The translations under genes and the position numbers were made by a program. Source: Toxorhynchites rutilus septentrionalis (lineage: Eukaryota > Arthropoda > Insecta > Diptera > Culicidae). Taken from it: a stretch of DNA of 64,000 nt. Below, one piece after another: positions 21,783-32,450 of this stretch; the first letter of the stretch is position 1, and each line of letters begins with the position of its first letter. The notes below the pieces were generated by a model. It did no database searches. It worked only from the letters and a program-made list of their open reading frames with translations, and was not told the origin of the DNA. The stretch covers positions 51,412,285 through 51,476,284 of the forward strand of contig NC_073745.1 of assembly GCF_029784135.1 (NCBI RefSeq). The letters are read 5' to 3'.

Positions 21783-24466
21783 TTTTTTTTTGGCAGACTT
21801 ATCTCACTTCTTAACTAGGCGAACCTAGCCAGAATTTTCACCTGCCCCCGGGCTTCTGAATGCCAAAGGGGGACTAGGCTCTGCGGAATGCACGTATCTG
21901 CATGCTCGTGCTGTTTCAGTCCTGACCGAGAAATTGTCGGACAATCGCGCAGGTGCTAAGGATGACCGACTTTTGGATGCCGGCCAATTCCTTCTCCATG
22001 TTCAACACCTTTAGCGCTTCCAGAAGTGTCTTCGGGACAATTCCAGTTCCAGAGAGAACGACTGGAACAATTCTTGGGACCTCCCTTAGCCCCCACAGTT
22101 CCTTGAGCTCCACGGCCAATGGTCGGTACTTGCAGATTTTGCGACCGTGGGTCTCCTCCAGATTCTGGTTCAGTGGAATAGCGACATCGATGATGGTGAC
22201 TTTGCGGTCGCTCTTGTCGTAAACCATTATATCTGGACGGTTGTGGTGGATCGAGAGGTCGGTCAGAACAGTGCGATCCCAGTACAGCTTGAAACGGTCA
22301 TTTTCCAGGACAGGTGCAGGCAGGTACCGGTAGTTTGGTACGTTGTATTCCAGTAGAGCACATTGGAGCGCCAGTTGTCGATGAACAATACGGGCCACGT
22401 TGTTGTGGCGCTCGGTGTAGGCTGCGTTGGCCAAAACGGGACAGCCTCCCATAATGTGCTCTATGTTTTCACCTGGTTGATGGCACATCCGGCAAATGTC
22501 ATCAACGTCTTGATGCCAGACGTACCGCCTGCAGTTTCTCGTCGGCATTATCCTGTCCTGGATGGCTATCATGTCGGCTTCTACTACTGAAGAGAGTTCA
22601 CCACGCGTTAGCCACAGATTAGATGCGGCCTTGTCGACGTGTGGCCGATCCAGTTGATGGGGGTGGGCACCATGCACTGCCTTCTGCTTCCAAGCTGCAA
22701 TCTTCTCCTCCACTGCCTGCAGATTGCAGTTGAGTTGGTACTCCGCTTGCGCCAAGTGCAGAGCGCTGTATCCTCTGTCGGCGGCGCAGACAGCCCGGTA
22801 TAGCGCGTTTTGGTTGGCGCGTTCTGCGAAGTACTCGCGCAGTTGTCGTACCTGGGCAACACACAGTGCAGATATGTCGACTATTCCAAGTCCCCCTTCT
22901 TTGCGTGGCAGTGAAACTCTCTCCAGTGCCGATTGAGGATGGTGCATTCCGGCCTCTTTACATGCTTTCCTCATCCTCCTCTCAAGGTCCTCTAGGTCAG
23001 TTTTGCTCCATTTGACTACACCAAAACTGAAGGTCAGCAGGGGAACCGCGAATGTGTTGATCGCGCGTACCTTGTTCCCCGCGTTGAGGAAAGTCCTCAG
23101 GACACAGTTCACTCGACTCAAGAACTTGTCTCGCAGCTCCGTCTTGATGTCGGAGTGGCGAATCCCGGTGAGCTGTCGGAATCCAAGATATTTATAGGAT
23201 TCGCCACGAACCATGTCTCTTATGAACTCGCCGTCATAGACCTCGTAACCTCCGGATTCGGTAAGCTGCCCTTTCAGCAGATGGACACAGCGGCACTTGT
23301 CAAGGCCGAACTCCATGCAGATGTCCCTGCTTATGTCTTCGACAACCCGGATAGCTACACCTAGACGCTGACGTGAATCAGCGTAGACCTTGAGATCATC
23401 CACGTAGAAGGTATGGGTCACTTCTTCGTGAGCGCCGTCGCCATACCTTATTTTATAGCCATGACCGTTTCTATTGAGCGTCCTACTGAGGGGGTTCAGT
23501 GCCAGACAAAACCAAAGCGGGCTGAAAGAGTCGCCTTGGAATATCCCCCTCTTTATCTGCAGCGTTCTAGACTGCAACACATTTTCCCCATCACTAAGGT
23601 GCAGAGACGTGCTCCACTGCCTCATCGCATGCTGCAGGAACCTAACGACGACGGGATCAATTTTGTAGAGCTCCAATACCCGGACGAGAAACGAGTGAGG
23701 TATGGAGTCATAAGCCTTCCTGTAATCGATGTAGGCCATACTTAGGTTCCGCTGGTTATATACCGCCTGGCCGACTATGGTTGCGTCGATGATGGCCTGG
23801 TCTTTGCAGCCATGCGTATTTTTCCTGCATCCTTTCTGCTCTTTTGCGATGATGTGATGCTGTTCGCAGTGAGCAGAAACTTTGGCGGTAATTATGCTGC
23901 TCAGTATTTTGTACAGACTCGATAGGCACGTTATCGGTCTGTACTTTGATGGGTTCAATGTGTTGCTGTCTTTCGGGAGGAGGAAGGTGACGCCACGGGT
24001 GGCGAATTCAGGAAGGTTGTGTGGGTCACGTAGCACCTTGTTGAAGCACTCAGCTATCTTTGGATGTGCGACGGTCAGCTTCTTGTGCCAAAAGTTCTGG
24101 ACACCATCGGGGCCCGGTGCTGCCCAGTTCCTCAGGTACCGCGAGGCTTCGCGGACATCGTTCTCTCCGACGATGATAGCTGGCATCTCTCCAATTTCAC
24201 CACAACTCTCCTCCTCCCGTCTTAACCACATTTGCCCGTCGCGATGTTCTACTGGGGTCTCCCAAATACCAGCCCAGAAGTTCGTCACATCGCTAATATC
24301 TGGCAAACCTTCGCGGTAGTCAGGCTTCTCGTCGCTAATGTGGTCGTAGAACGCTTTTTCGTTATCTCTGAACATCCGATTTTGTTCCTGGCGCTTTGCA
24401 GAGTCAGAGTAACGTTTCAGCCGTTTAGTTAGGACGCTCAATTGCTGGTTGTTGGGATGGGGTGTG
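21783..24466 (-). mobile_element. R4/Dong-clade LINE inserted in another LINE's poly-A tail
   Basis: The element lies between a nine-T tract (about 21783-21792) and a longer T tract (24467-24490). Both are T on the plus strand, hence poly-A on the coding strand. Its 3' UTR (about 21790-21915) is short. Its coding frame is open right up to the upstream tract, so the 5' end is truncated. The simplest reading is insertion into the poly-A tail of the R1-clade LINE that follows. Confidence 0.75.
21916..24441 (-). CDS. R4/Dong-clade LINE polyprotein: RT plus restriction-like endonuclease
   Basis: An unbroken frame of about 840 codons, possibly extending some eight codons further upstream with no natural start, because the element is 5'-truncated. 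RT motifs in order: APGPDGVQNFW, YRPITCLSSLYKILS (about residue 165), GIFQGDSFSPLWF (about 283) and the catalytic FYVDDLKVY (about 322). A zinc motif CRMCHQPGENIEHIMGGC (about 649) is followed by a restriction-like endonuclease with RPDIMVYDK and TIIDVAIP (about 734-755). An endonuclease downstream of the RT, with this CCHC, marks the R2/R4 group. The YVDD box, C-terminus and single-ORF layout point to R4/Dong. All key residues appear present. It lacks only its 5' end. Confidence 0.88.
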   Translation of the reverse strand: MSVLTKRLKRYSDSAKRQEQNRMFRDNEKAFYDHISDEKPDYREGLPDISDVTNFWAGIWETPVEHRDGQMWLRREEESCGEIGEMPAIIVGENDVREASRYLRNWAAPGPDGVQNFWHKKLTVAHPKIAECFNKVLRDPHNLPEFATRGVTFLLPKDSNTLNPSKYRPITCLSSLYKILSSIITAKVSAHCEQHHIIAKEQKGCRKNTHGCKDQAIIDATIVGQAVYNQRNLSMAYIDYRKAYDSIPHSFLVRVLELYKIDPVVVRFLQHAMRQWSTSLHLSDGENVLQSRTLQIKRGIFQGDSFSPLWFCLALNPLSRTLNRNGHGYKIRYGDGAHEEVTHTFYVDDLKVYADSRQRLGVAIRVVEDISRDICMEFGLDKCRCVHLLKGQLTESGGYEVYDGEFIRDMVRGESYKYLGFRQLTGIRHSDIKTELRDKFLSRVNCVLRTFLNAGNKVRAINTFAVPLLTFSFGVVKWSKTDLEDLERRMRKACKEAGMHHPQSALERVSLPRKEGGLGIVDISALCVAQVRQLREYFAERANQNALYRAVCAADRGYSALHLAQAEYQLNCNLQAVEEKIAAWKQKAVHGAHPHQLDRPHVDKAASNLWLTRGELSSVVEADMIAIQDRIMPTRNCRRYVWHQDVDDICRMCHQPGENIEHIMGGCPVLANAAYTERHNNVARIVHRQLALQCALLEYNVPNYRYLPAPVLENDRFKLYWDRTVLTDLSIHHNRPDIMVYDKSDRKVTIIDVAIPLNQNLEETHGRKICKYRPLAVELKELWGLREVPRIVPVVLSGTGIVPKTLLEALKVLNMEKELAGIQKSVILSTCAIVRQFLGQD

Positions 24467-24760
24467 TTTTTTTTTTTTTTTTTTTTTTTATAGAGGTGAG
24501 GAACGCTCTTCCAGCCTTATCTGGGAAGGGATAACCCAGACGTCGAGTGGGGATCGCACCCACAAAAACCAAGCCCTCTACTCGTAGCCTCATTCCCCCC
24601 GGGACCACATCTAGGCGACTACTTCAGGGGGCGGCTGTGCTCATGCACTTCACGAGTTTTCAACGCTAACTAGCGTTGATCCTTCCCTTTTTCTCTATAC
24701 ATCTCATTTACGTTTCCGTTGTACTCCGCCACGCACATCTGCTGCACAGACTTCCTTTTA

Positions 24761-25000
24761 CCCGTCGAGACGGGTACCGATTAGGAATTGCCCTCCAACT
24801 TGACGCGCAACCCGTCACAGTCACCCTCGCGGGGTTTCTCACCTGTCGAGACGTGAACCGATTAGGAAGCGCCCTCCATCTTGACGCGCGCCCCGTCACA
24901 GCCACCCTCGCAGGATTTCTCTTCCCAACGGAGCGCCGATTAGGCAGTGCCCTCCAACATAACGCGCACTCCGTCACAACGACTCTCGTGGGGTACTACA
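24761..25000. repeat. Three ~80-bp tandem repeats in the R1-clade LINE 3' UTR
   Basis: Units start at about 24761, 24842 and 24923. Each holds a CGATTAGG(A/C)A word, a GCCCTCCA(A/T)C word and a GTCACA word. The third unit is diverged and shorter. Internal 3' UTR repeats of this kind may matter for RNA recognition by the RT; that role is inferred. Confidence 0.8.
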
Positions 25001-25037
25001 CTTTGCAACAGCCCTCGCATTTGTTCCTCTTCTATGG

Positions 25038-27371
25038 TCAGGGGTTATTACTACGCTGGTCGGCCCTCCACTTCCGCTGTAGCTCGGACATGATGTGTAT
25101 GATTACACTGTTCACAGTGTTCCAGGTGCCCTCGTCGCGACGCATTTTCTCTACTATTTTCCCGGCATGAAGGGCAGGCAGCCCCTCGCGTCTTGCGGTG
25201 AACCTGGGACACACAAATACCACGTGTTCTGGTGTTTCCTCCACATCTTCACACTCCGGACAGAGTGGCGACGTTGCGTGCCCGAACCGGTGCAAATATT
25301 GCCTGAAGCAGCCATGTCCAGACAGGAACTGTGTCAGATGAAAATTCACCTCACCGTGCTTCCTGTTCAGCCAGGTCGATAGTACCGGTATGAGCCCATA
25401 CGTCCACCTGCCTTTCTCCGCCGTGTCCCATTCCTGCTGCCACTTCAAGAGTGATTCTACTCTCGCTGTTTTCCGGATACCCCTGATTTCCTTTCGTCTG
25501 TAGCACTCTCTGTCTTCCGCCAGAGTGATGCCAATAGGGATCATGCCGGCGATAACGCAGACTGCCTCCAACGAGATCGTCCTATACGCGCTCGCAACTC
25601 GCATCGCCATGAGCCGAAACGTACGGTCCAGTTTTCTACGATTCCGGTGGGTTTCGAGAGCCGCAGACCAGGCTGGTGCTCCGTACCGCAGTATGGACGA
25701 GGATACAGCAGCCAGGAGACGCCTTTTGCTACTGCAAGGTCCTGCGTTATTCGGCATTATTCTCGCTATCGCGCTAATGGACTTCTCTGCTTTCTCGCAG
25801 ACGTAGTCGACGTGGTTGTTGAAATTCAGCCGGTCGTCGATCATAACTCCCAAATATTTCAACCTACGCTTAGAAGGTATCACGTGTTCCCCGACTGTAA
25901 TTTCCGCTCGCTGCACGGCTTTGCAGTTACTCACCAACAATACTTCCGTTTTATTATGAGCAATCTGCAGTTTCGCTGCTTGCATCCAGTTCTCTACTGA
26001 GACGATGGACTCGATTGCAAGCATCTTCACCTCTTCGAGTGTCTCGCCTGCCACTGTGAGAGCGATATCATCCGCGAAGCCCACGATCTCCACGCCTTTG
26101 GGAAGCTTCAGATTCAGTACACCGTTATACATTACGTTCCAGAGCGTTGGGCCCAGGATAGAGCCTTGTGGTACGCCGGCCGTTATATTCAACGTTGTCC
26201 GCCCCATGCTCGTCTCGTAGACTAGGACGCGGTTCTGAAAGTAGCTTCCTAGAATTCTGCACAGGTACCCAGGAACCTTCATACGGTGTAGGGACTCGGC
26301 AATGGCTTCCCAGCTAGCGCTGTTGAAAGCATTCCTCACGTCGATCGTTACTATAGCACAATGTCGGTCGCCCCTCCGCTTTTGCTGTGATGCCTTCTCT
26401 GCTTTTTCAACCACTGTCCGGATAGCATCAACGGTGGACCTGCCTTTCCGGAATCCAAACTGCATCTTTGACAGACCATGGTCACTCTCCGTACATTTCG
26501 TCAGTCTGTTGAGGATAATCCTTTCCAAGAGTTTCCCGAGCGTATCCAGCAGGCATATAGGCCTATAGGATGTTGGTACCCCCGGGGGCTTTCCTGGTTT
26601 TGGCAGCAACACTAACTTTTGGATCTTCCATTTCTTAGGAAAGTGACCATCATCCAGGCATTTCTGTAGCACTATCCTGAAGATGTCCGGGAACGCCTGA
26701 ATCGCCGTTTTCAAGGCCGCGTTGGGGATTCCGTCGGGGCCGGGCGCTTTCTTTACCTGCAGTCTCTTCGCCACTGCTACCAGTTCTTCATTGGAAACTT
26801 GAGAACGTTCGGTAGCTATTTCGGCGTACGGTGTCGGTGGCCATAACGTAGGATCATGCATCGGAAATAAACCCTCCACAATGACCTTCAGCTTCTCGGG
26901 ACACGATTCGACGGGCGTCACAGGTCCTCTGATCTTCGCCATCACGACTCGATACGCGTTGCCCCATGGGTTGGCATCTGCCTCTCGGCACAGCTCCTTA
27001 AAACAGTTCGCTTTGCTCATTGTAATTTCCCGTTTCAAGGCGGCTCTAGCTGCTCGGTACACCGTATTACGTTCCTCTCTATCAGCACTGTTTCGTGCTC
27101 TCTGAGCGCGTCTTCTGGCTCGAAGACAGCTAGCGCGAAGGTTGCGGAGAGAGTCGTTCCACCAGTAAGCTGGGCGTCTTCCATTTTTTGGTGCAACTTT
27201 CCTCGGCATGGTAGTGTCGCATGCTCTCACCAGTAGATCTGTCAACTTTTCTGCGTTCCAATCTGAAACTCCGCTATCTAGACGAAGTGCTTCGACGAAA
27301 AGGTCCTTGTCGAAAGCATTCGTCTTCCACTTCCGCTCACAGCTTGTTGTCCTCCGAACTCGCACGTGGTT
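25038..27371 (-). CDS. R1-clade LINE reverse transcriptase (5'-truncated ORF2)
   Basis: Open frame of 790 codons counted from 27410. The first ~13 codons read the flanking GT repeat, so element-derived sequence starts near 27371. It contains the pre-RT linker, KAPGPDGIPNAALK, SYRPICLLDTLGKLLERI (about residue 285), AGVPQGSILGPTLWN (about 395) and VGFADDIALT (about 427), followed by the C-terminal zinc motif CPECEDVEETPEHVVFVC (about 705). There is no RNase H. The arginine-rich linker and FADD box are typical of the R1 clade. The frame is unbroken over the retained region. It cannot act alone because the endonuclease is missing. Confidence 0.88.
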   Translation of the reverse strand, partial: NHVRVRRTTSCERKWKTNAFDKDLFVEALRLDSGVSDWNAEKLTDLLVRACDTTMPRKVAPKNGRRPAYWWNDSLRNLRASCLRARRRAQRARNSADREERNTVYRAARAALKREITMSKANCFKELCREADANPWGNAYRVVMAKIRGPVTPVESCPEKLKVIVEGLFPMHDPTLWPPTPYAEIATERSQVSNEELVAVAKRLQVKKAPGPDGIPNAALKTAIQAFPDIFRIVLQKCLDDGHFPKKWKIQKLVLLPKPGKPPGVPTSYRPICLLDTLGKLLERIILNRLTKCTESDHGLSKMQFGFRKGRSTVDAIRTVVEKAEKASQQKRRGDRHCAIVTIDVRNAFNSASWEAIAESLHRMKVPGYLCRILGSYFQNRVLVYETSMGRTTLNITAGVPQGSILGPTLWNVMYNGVLNLKLPKGVEIVGFADDIALTVAGETLEEVKMLAIESIVSVENWMQAAKLQIAHNKTEVLLVSNCKAVQRAEITVGEHVIPSKRRLKYLGVMIDDRLNFNNHVDYVCEKAEKSISAIARIMPNNAGPCSSKRRLLAAVSSSILRYGAPAWSAALETHRNRRKLDRTFRLMAMRVASAYRTISLEAVCVIAGMIPIGITLAEDRECYRRKEIRGIRKTARVESLLKWQQEWDTAEKGRWTYGLIPVLSTWLNRKHGEVNFHLTQFLSGHGCFRQYLHRFGHATSPLCPECEDVEETPEHVVFVCPRFTARREGLPALHAGKIVEKMRRDEGTWNTVNSVIIHIMSELQRKWRADQRSNNP

Positions 27372-27545
27372 TCGCCGCCTTGTGTGTGTGTGTGTGTGAC
27401 TGTGACGCACGTCCTTTCAATAAAATTGACTTACATATACTACCACTACAGCAAATAAGTATCTCGATAAAAAGAACATTCCTAGTTGTTTTGTAAGTGT
27501 TTCAAGTTTTTTTTTCAAGTGCGGCTAAACGAATGTCTATCACTG

Positions 27546-28727
27546 CATAATACCGAAGTCACAAAAATTAATAGAACACACAGTTGAGCAGTTTTTGTCC
27601 ACATTATCGCGTTTGCCCAGTTTGAAGACCCATCGACTTATATAAAATTCAACAACTATTCAAATCATCCGCATGTTCATCTCACCTTAACACCGCCTTA
27701 CCAACAGGTCTTCTACACAGAGTATAAATCCACAGATGTTGCAAATTAATCCGTGCATCCATTAATCCGTATTTCCATAAAAAAAACAATAAACCGATCT
27801 GGTATCTTTAGTTCTGAGCGTGACATTATGGCTTGCGTTCCGCATGATTGTGATAAAATAACATGACACCACACAAAACCTTTTTGAAAGGTGCATTAAA
27901 CTTCATCAGTTTATTCTCCCAAAATATGTTGTATTTCGCTGCGTTTTGTTTTCTGTCATTTTGCTATACTTATATTACAAGTGGTTCCATCTTGTGTTAT
28001 GTTCGTTCTATTTGTTTAATCTGAAGTATTTATACTTGCTATAGAATATTGTTAGGAGATACACTCGCTGTATTTGTTTTTTTTTGTTTGTTTGTTTGTT
28101 TCTTCTTTTATGATCATGTTACATAATACGATAGTATTTTATTTCATTTCTTCATTTCACATATCTAACACGATTTTTTTCTCTCATTTTTTCGAAAACG
28201 AAAATATATATATCTCGTCTAAACTTCCACTTATACAAAAATACTGTTTTTCAATTGAATCCCTCTTTGCACACATAATTCCGTTCATTGTATAAAAATA
28301 ACTAACCTAGAAACAGTCCATCAAACAAGGTAACATCAACGTAAAAAGATATTTATCTACTTTTCGCCCATATGTTCAGAAGAGTTTGGAGCTATTTCCG
28401 ATCGCATTCGCATCGTTGCCACAACAGATAGACATGCGTTTTCTTTTTTTTCTTTCTTTGTTTTAACTATGGTACAACTGTTTTTTGCTCTGATGCTCTC
28501 GCATCACATCTATTCCCGATTCCCATTCGTTTTCCCGCAGTGTACAAGATTTCACCCCATTACTTATCTACGCTCTAGTGCTGCGAATGCAGTTTTCCTA
28601 GTAGGTATCTCTCCGCCGCTTATCCGCTCCGGTGCAAACTAGTTTGCAACATAAACAACGGCACACCTCCGCTGCTGATGGCAACGCTGGCGACGACGAC
28701 TGGGAGGAGAAGTGGGAGTGGGTGGTG
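27546..28727 (-). other. Downstream region, possibly dpr 3' UTR
   Basis: A/T-rich DNA on the 3' side of the dpr stop codon (28728-28730). It probably includes the dpr 3' UTR, but no polyadenylation site can be chosen with confidence among several AATAAA-like words on the minus strand. ORFs of 60-73 codons here lack domains. Confidence 0.4.
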
Positions 28728-28855
28728 CTATCTGTCGAGGCAGCACTTCAGCAGCAGGAAGAGTAGTTGCTTCAGGATGAATTTCAAGTCGACTGCTTCG
28801 AGCAGTACTGAGAAGGCACACGATCGTTGATAAATTCCGTACGGGTTGGCGGTAC
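28728..28855 (-). CDS. Dpr-family gene, C-terminal exon (tail and stop codon)
   Basis: The minus strand has a strong acceptor (a pyrimidine run ending CTCTCCCCGCAG) before 28855. Two bases complete a Gly codon split across the intron after VHVLNG. The frame then runs 41 residues to TAG at 28728-28730. The tail contains a hydrophobic FILKQLLFLLLKCC segment near its end, suited to a GPI-anchor signal or membrane attachment, as is usual for Dpr proteins. Tail sequences are poorly conserved in this family, so the call rests on matching splice phase, a good acceptor, the hydrophobic end and position. Downstream position and orientation agree with the two Ig exons. Confidence 0.65.
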
Positions 28856-30422
28856 CTGCGGGGAGAGGGGTGAGAAGACGGAATTGGAGATTAACTTTGC
28901 TGCATTTTCAACAAGATGGGAAATTGAAATTGTTATTTGCGGAGAACGAAATTATTGTAATGGCATACAGGGCATCAGAGTTGGGCATTCTATGTTGGAT
29001 TGTCGAGCTGCTTCGCAGGACGCCATTAAAAGTTTTATCCGAATTGTTAAGACCATATTTGTAAGTATAATAAGTGTTTTACAAGAATTTAATATTCTCA
29101 GTAATAGTTTGATACGATGAGGCACGCCTATAAATTAAAAATCACGTTCCCTTTCAATCGAAACCAATTGGTCCCCCCGAATGGGAAGCAATTTGGGGTT
29201 AAACATTCCTTGCGCTCCGCTCGACACTCAAGCAGCAGATTCAATCCTCTCAATCGTGTCATAAAATGGGGATTTTATGACCATCAGGATATTTTTACGG
29301 TTTGCTATCACTAGACCGCTGTCCTTTAGCAGGGCGATAATTTATATCGGTTCTCTTTGTTTTTGGGGTTTATGTTGGGAAAGGATAAGGTAACGAGCGG
29401 ACGATGTGATGCTAATGTCGTTCGTACGGTTATGGGAATTTGTGTTGATTCAGCCTATTGGTTTTTTTTCATGATTTTTTGTGTAATCCGGTTTTGGCTT
29501 TCTGTTTTTTCCTATGCCTCAAGCATCTGCTGGAATTCAGGTTTGTTTTCCGAACAATAATCCTAAGCACAATAATTGGGACTCCTTTTTAACTTCTTCA
29601 TCCAGTTTTCTTTTAAGACTCATTCCTATTTACTGCAGAAATGATTAGCGTCGAAGTGATAACTCCGACATTTGTCTTGTCGGAGCTATTAGTTTTGGTT
29701 GGTGTCACGAATAACTATTCATTATTGACATTATTGTTGGAATGCTCACACCGTAATTTCACTGTTACTCAATGCATACAAGGTGAAAAATAGATTTCGG
29801 AATCACGAAGTTTTGTTCTGAATATTTAGTGATTTTGCAAATTGTGTTGTTTTCAATATACTTTCTGCTCTGTTTTGGGTAAAAAAGTGAACTAGCTGAA
29901 GAAGAGAACTAAAAAGTGTGAAATATCGCATGATTCTGAAAACAGAATGAATGTAATTCATAAAAAAGGGGATAAGAAGAGATTTGTTCTGATAGTGCCT
30001 CTGTGAGGCATTGATCTTTTGTACGATTTCGATTGAATCTCAACAGAAGGTGAGAAAAAATGGATATATTTTGCACGAATCCAATCATATTTTCATCGTT
30101 GTGAATTTTTTTTCAACGACCCCCAACTTCCCACGAAAAAAACATAATACAATCAAAACATACAACATTCAAGACAAACGCGAGATTCACAACAATTTAT
30201 CATACGTCCTTACGAATTACAACAAATATCCTAAAATATCCTAATTCCGTAGCCATGCACATGAATTTGAACGAGAATGATACATTCTGGAGTATACAGC
30301 TGCTCAAAATAAAAACACGGAGACATGTCTTCGTAACATTAACCATCCTTCCAGAAAATCAAAAAAATAAGTGCAATATAACCTCTGACAATACTACCGA
30401 AAAATGCATGGTTTGACGTTAG
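28856..30422. other. Start of the dpr intron, no element recognised
   Basis: Intron sequence with no supported coding or repeat feature. ORFs of 65-97 codons at 28827-29560 look like chance frames. Confidence 0.5.
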
Positions 30423-32365
30423 AGTAATTCCAAATGAAATCGACAAATGACAAAACATGAGTATTTTTGATTCGAATGAAAGTGTGTATTCCGTTTGGGT
30501 TAGAGGAAATATGAGTTTTCCACAGCAATTGGGAATTTTTTGACTCAAGCGTAACTTTTGAATAGGGCGTATCGATTTTAGTAAGAGAAATCTTTGATAA
30601 TTTATATCTCAAAAACTATGAATCGTACCGAAATAGTGTCTTAGCAAGAGTTATAGAGTATTGATGGTTGAATATGAAAAAAATGTACACTGAGAAAAAA
30701 AATTAGTACTCTTTTTTATTCATAAAATAAAAATTCAATTTGCAATATCCAAAATACATATTTTTTTATTTTTTTTAAATTTTTCCTACAAAATAGAAGT
30801 CATGCAAAAAATTTAAAAAATGGGCCCAAGAAGGTAAAACTATTTTTGACGAACTTTGTGGAACATCGAATTTATAGCAAGTTTCGAAACTTCGAATTTT
30901 TGTATGTTAACAATCGTTTTTAGCCACAAATTATGAATCCTGATGTGATTTGAAACAAAAAAGGTTATTATCAATCTCCTTCTAAATGTAGCCATTCTCG
31001 AAATATTTAAGAAAATATTTCTAATTCATTGTCTTTTTTATAGTAAATATAATCCCTTTTAATATGTTTGTCGTGTTATACCGTCATGTTCATGAAATTT
31101 TATGAATTTGCTTATAATTTCCAAAAGCTTTTCCAAATACATCATCATGGTTCATGTTTTGACTCAAGCGTGACTTTTGAAAAGGGCGTATCGATTTGAG
31201 AATGGCTACATTTAGAAGGAGATTGATAATAACCTTTTTTGTTTTAAATCACATCAGAATTCAAAATTTGTGGCTAAGAATGATAGCTAACATACAAAAA
31301 TTCGAAGTTTCGAAAATTCCTAAAAATTCGATGTTCCACAAATTCCGTCATAAATAGTTTTATCATTTTGGGCCCATTTTTTAATTTTTTTTCATGACTT
31401 CTATTTTATATGAAAAAATTGAAAAAAATATATAAAAATACATATTATTTGATATCGCAAATTAAAATTTGATTTTGTAAATAAAAAAAAGAGTACTAAT
31501 TTTTCTTCTCAGTGTATATTTTTTTCAAATTAAGTCAACAATACTCTATAACTCTTTCTAACACACTATTTCGATGCGACTCATATTTTTTTAGATATAA
31601 ATTATCAAAGATTTCTCTTAATCAAATCGATACGCCCATTTCAAAAGTTACGCTTGAGTCAAAAAATGAACCATGATGAAGTATTTGGATAAGTTGTTGG
31701 AAATTATAAGTAAATTCATAAAATTTCATGAACATGACGGTATAACACGACAAACATATTAAATTTTTTTTAAGTATCTCGAGAATGGCTACATTTAGAA
31801 GGAGATTGATATTAACCTTTTTTGTTTTGAATCACATCAGGATTCATAATTTGTGGCTAAAAATGATTGTTAACATACAAAAAATCGAAGTTTCGAAAAC
31901 TCCTAAAAAATCGATGTTCCACAAAGTTCGTCAAAAATAGTTTTACCATCTTTGGCCCATTTTTTAAATTTTCTGCATGACTTTTATTTTGTATGAAAAA
32001 AAAAATTAAAAAATATGTATTTTGGATATTGCAAATTGGATTTTTATTTTGTAAATAAAATAAAGAGTACTATTTTTTTTTCGCAGTGTACATTTTTTTC
32101 ATATTCAACCATCAATACTCTATAACTTTTTCTAAAACACTATTTCGGTACGACTCATAGTTTTTGAGATATAAATTATCAAAGATTTCTCTTACTAAAA
32201 TCGATACGCCCTTTTCACAAGTTACGCTTGAGTCAAAAAATTCCCAATTGCTGTGGAAAACTCATATTTTCTCCAACCCAAACGGAATACACACTTTCAT
32301 TGGAATCAAAAATACAAGTTTTTTAAATCTGCATTTTTAGGACGATTTCATTTGGAATTGCTGGT
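30423..32365. mobile_element. 1.9-kb inverted-repeat (foldback-like) element with a nested copy
   Basis: The left arm (30423 to about 31156) and right arm (about 31663-32365) are inverted copies of one another for roughly 700 bp. The outer ends read AATTCCAAATGAAATCG and its reverse complement. The arms show modest divergence and small indels. No ORF is preserved. Long imperfect inverted arms suggest a foldback element or a MITE family that inserted into its own copy. The centre holds a complete third unit. Confidence 0.8.
31157..31662. mobile_element. Inner ~505-bp unit with its own terminal inverted repeats
   Basis: The unit starts TTTTGACTCAAGCGTGACTT and ends with TTACGCTTGAGTCAAAA, then continues inward with GGGCGTATCGATTT on both sides, giving ~45-bp terminal repeats. 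Its body is the same family as the surrounding arms and lies in the orientation of the right arm. The flanks (CATCATGGTTCAT / ATGAACCATGATG) belong to the outer inverted repeat. Confidence 0.75.
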
Positions 32366-32450
32366 TAACGAACGCGAGGCGATCGAAAGTTGCAGGTAGA
32401 GCTACGATGAATACAGCTGAACAGCGCGCAAACAGGAGACCACTGGATGG

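Larger units (their letters stand above)
24467..27371 (-). mobile_element. R1-clade LINE, 5'-truncated, with 15-bp target duplication
   Basis: The coding-strand 3' end is the poly-A tract at 24467-24490, and the 5' break is at about 27371. The 15-mer CGCCGCCTTGTGTGT occurs immediately right of the 5' break (from 27372) and again at about 21768-21782, left of the nine-T tract. This brackets the whole LINE pair as a single target-site duplication. The target sits in a GT repeat within the Tc1/Tc3 right terminal region. The endonuclease domain is lost. Confidence 0.8.
20625..27545 (-). mobile_element. Tc1/Tc3-like transposon split by LINE insertions
   Basis: The outer ends share TAGACATTCGTTTAGCCGC (left, about 20631) and its reverse complement GCGGCTAAACGAATGTCTA (right, about 27523). 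Inner copies lie at 20804-20825 (left) and 21714-21733 (right), an IR/DR layout. Between them lies a decayed transposase on the minus strand. The right terminal region is stretched by about 5.6 kb of LINE DNA (21783-27371). Without that insert the element would be about 1.3 kb, a normal size. No TA duplication is preserved. Confidence 0.8.

Noticed and set aside
24708..24977. 89-codon minus-strand ORF with repeated 'WRALPNR'
   Set aside because: It is the translation of the 80-bp tandem repeats in the LINE 3' UTR.
28639..28821. 60-codon minus-strand ORF rich in Pro/Arg at the dpr tail exon
   Set aside because: It is another frame of the tail exon; the frame that continues from the Ig exon by splice phase is different and ends at 28728.
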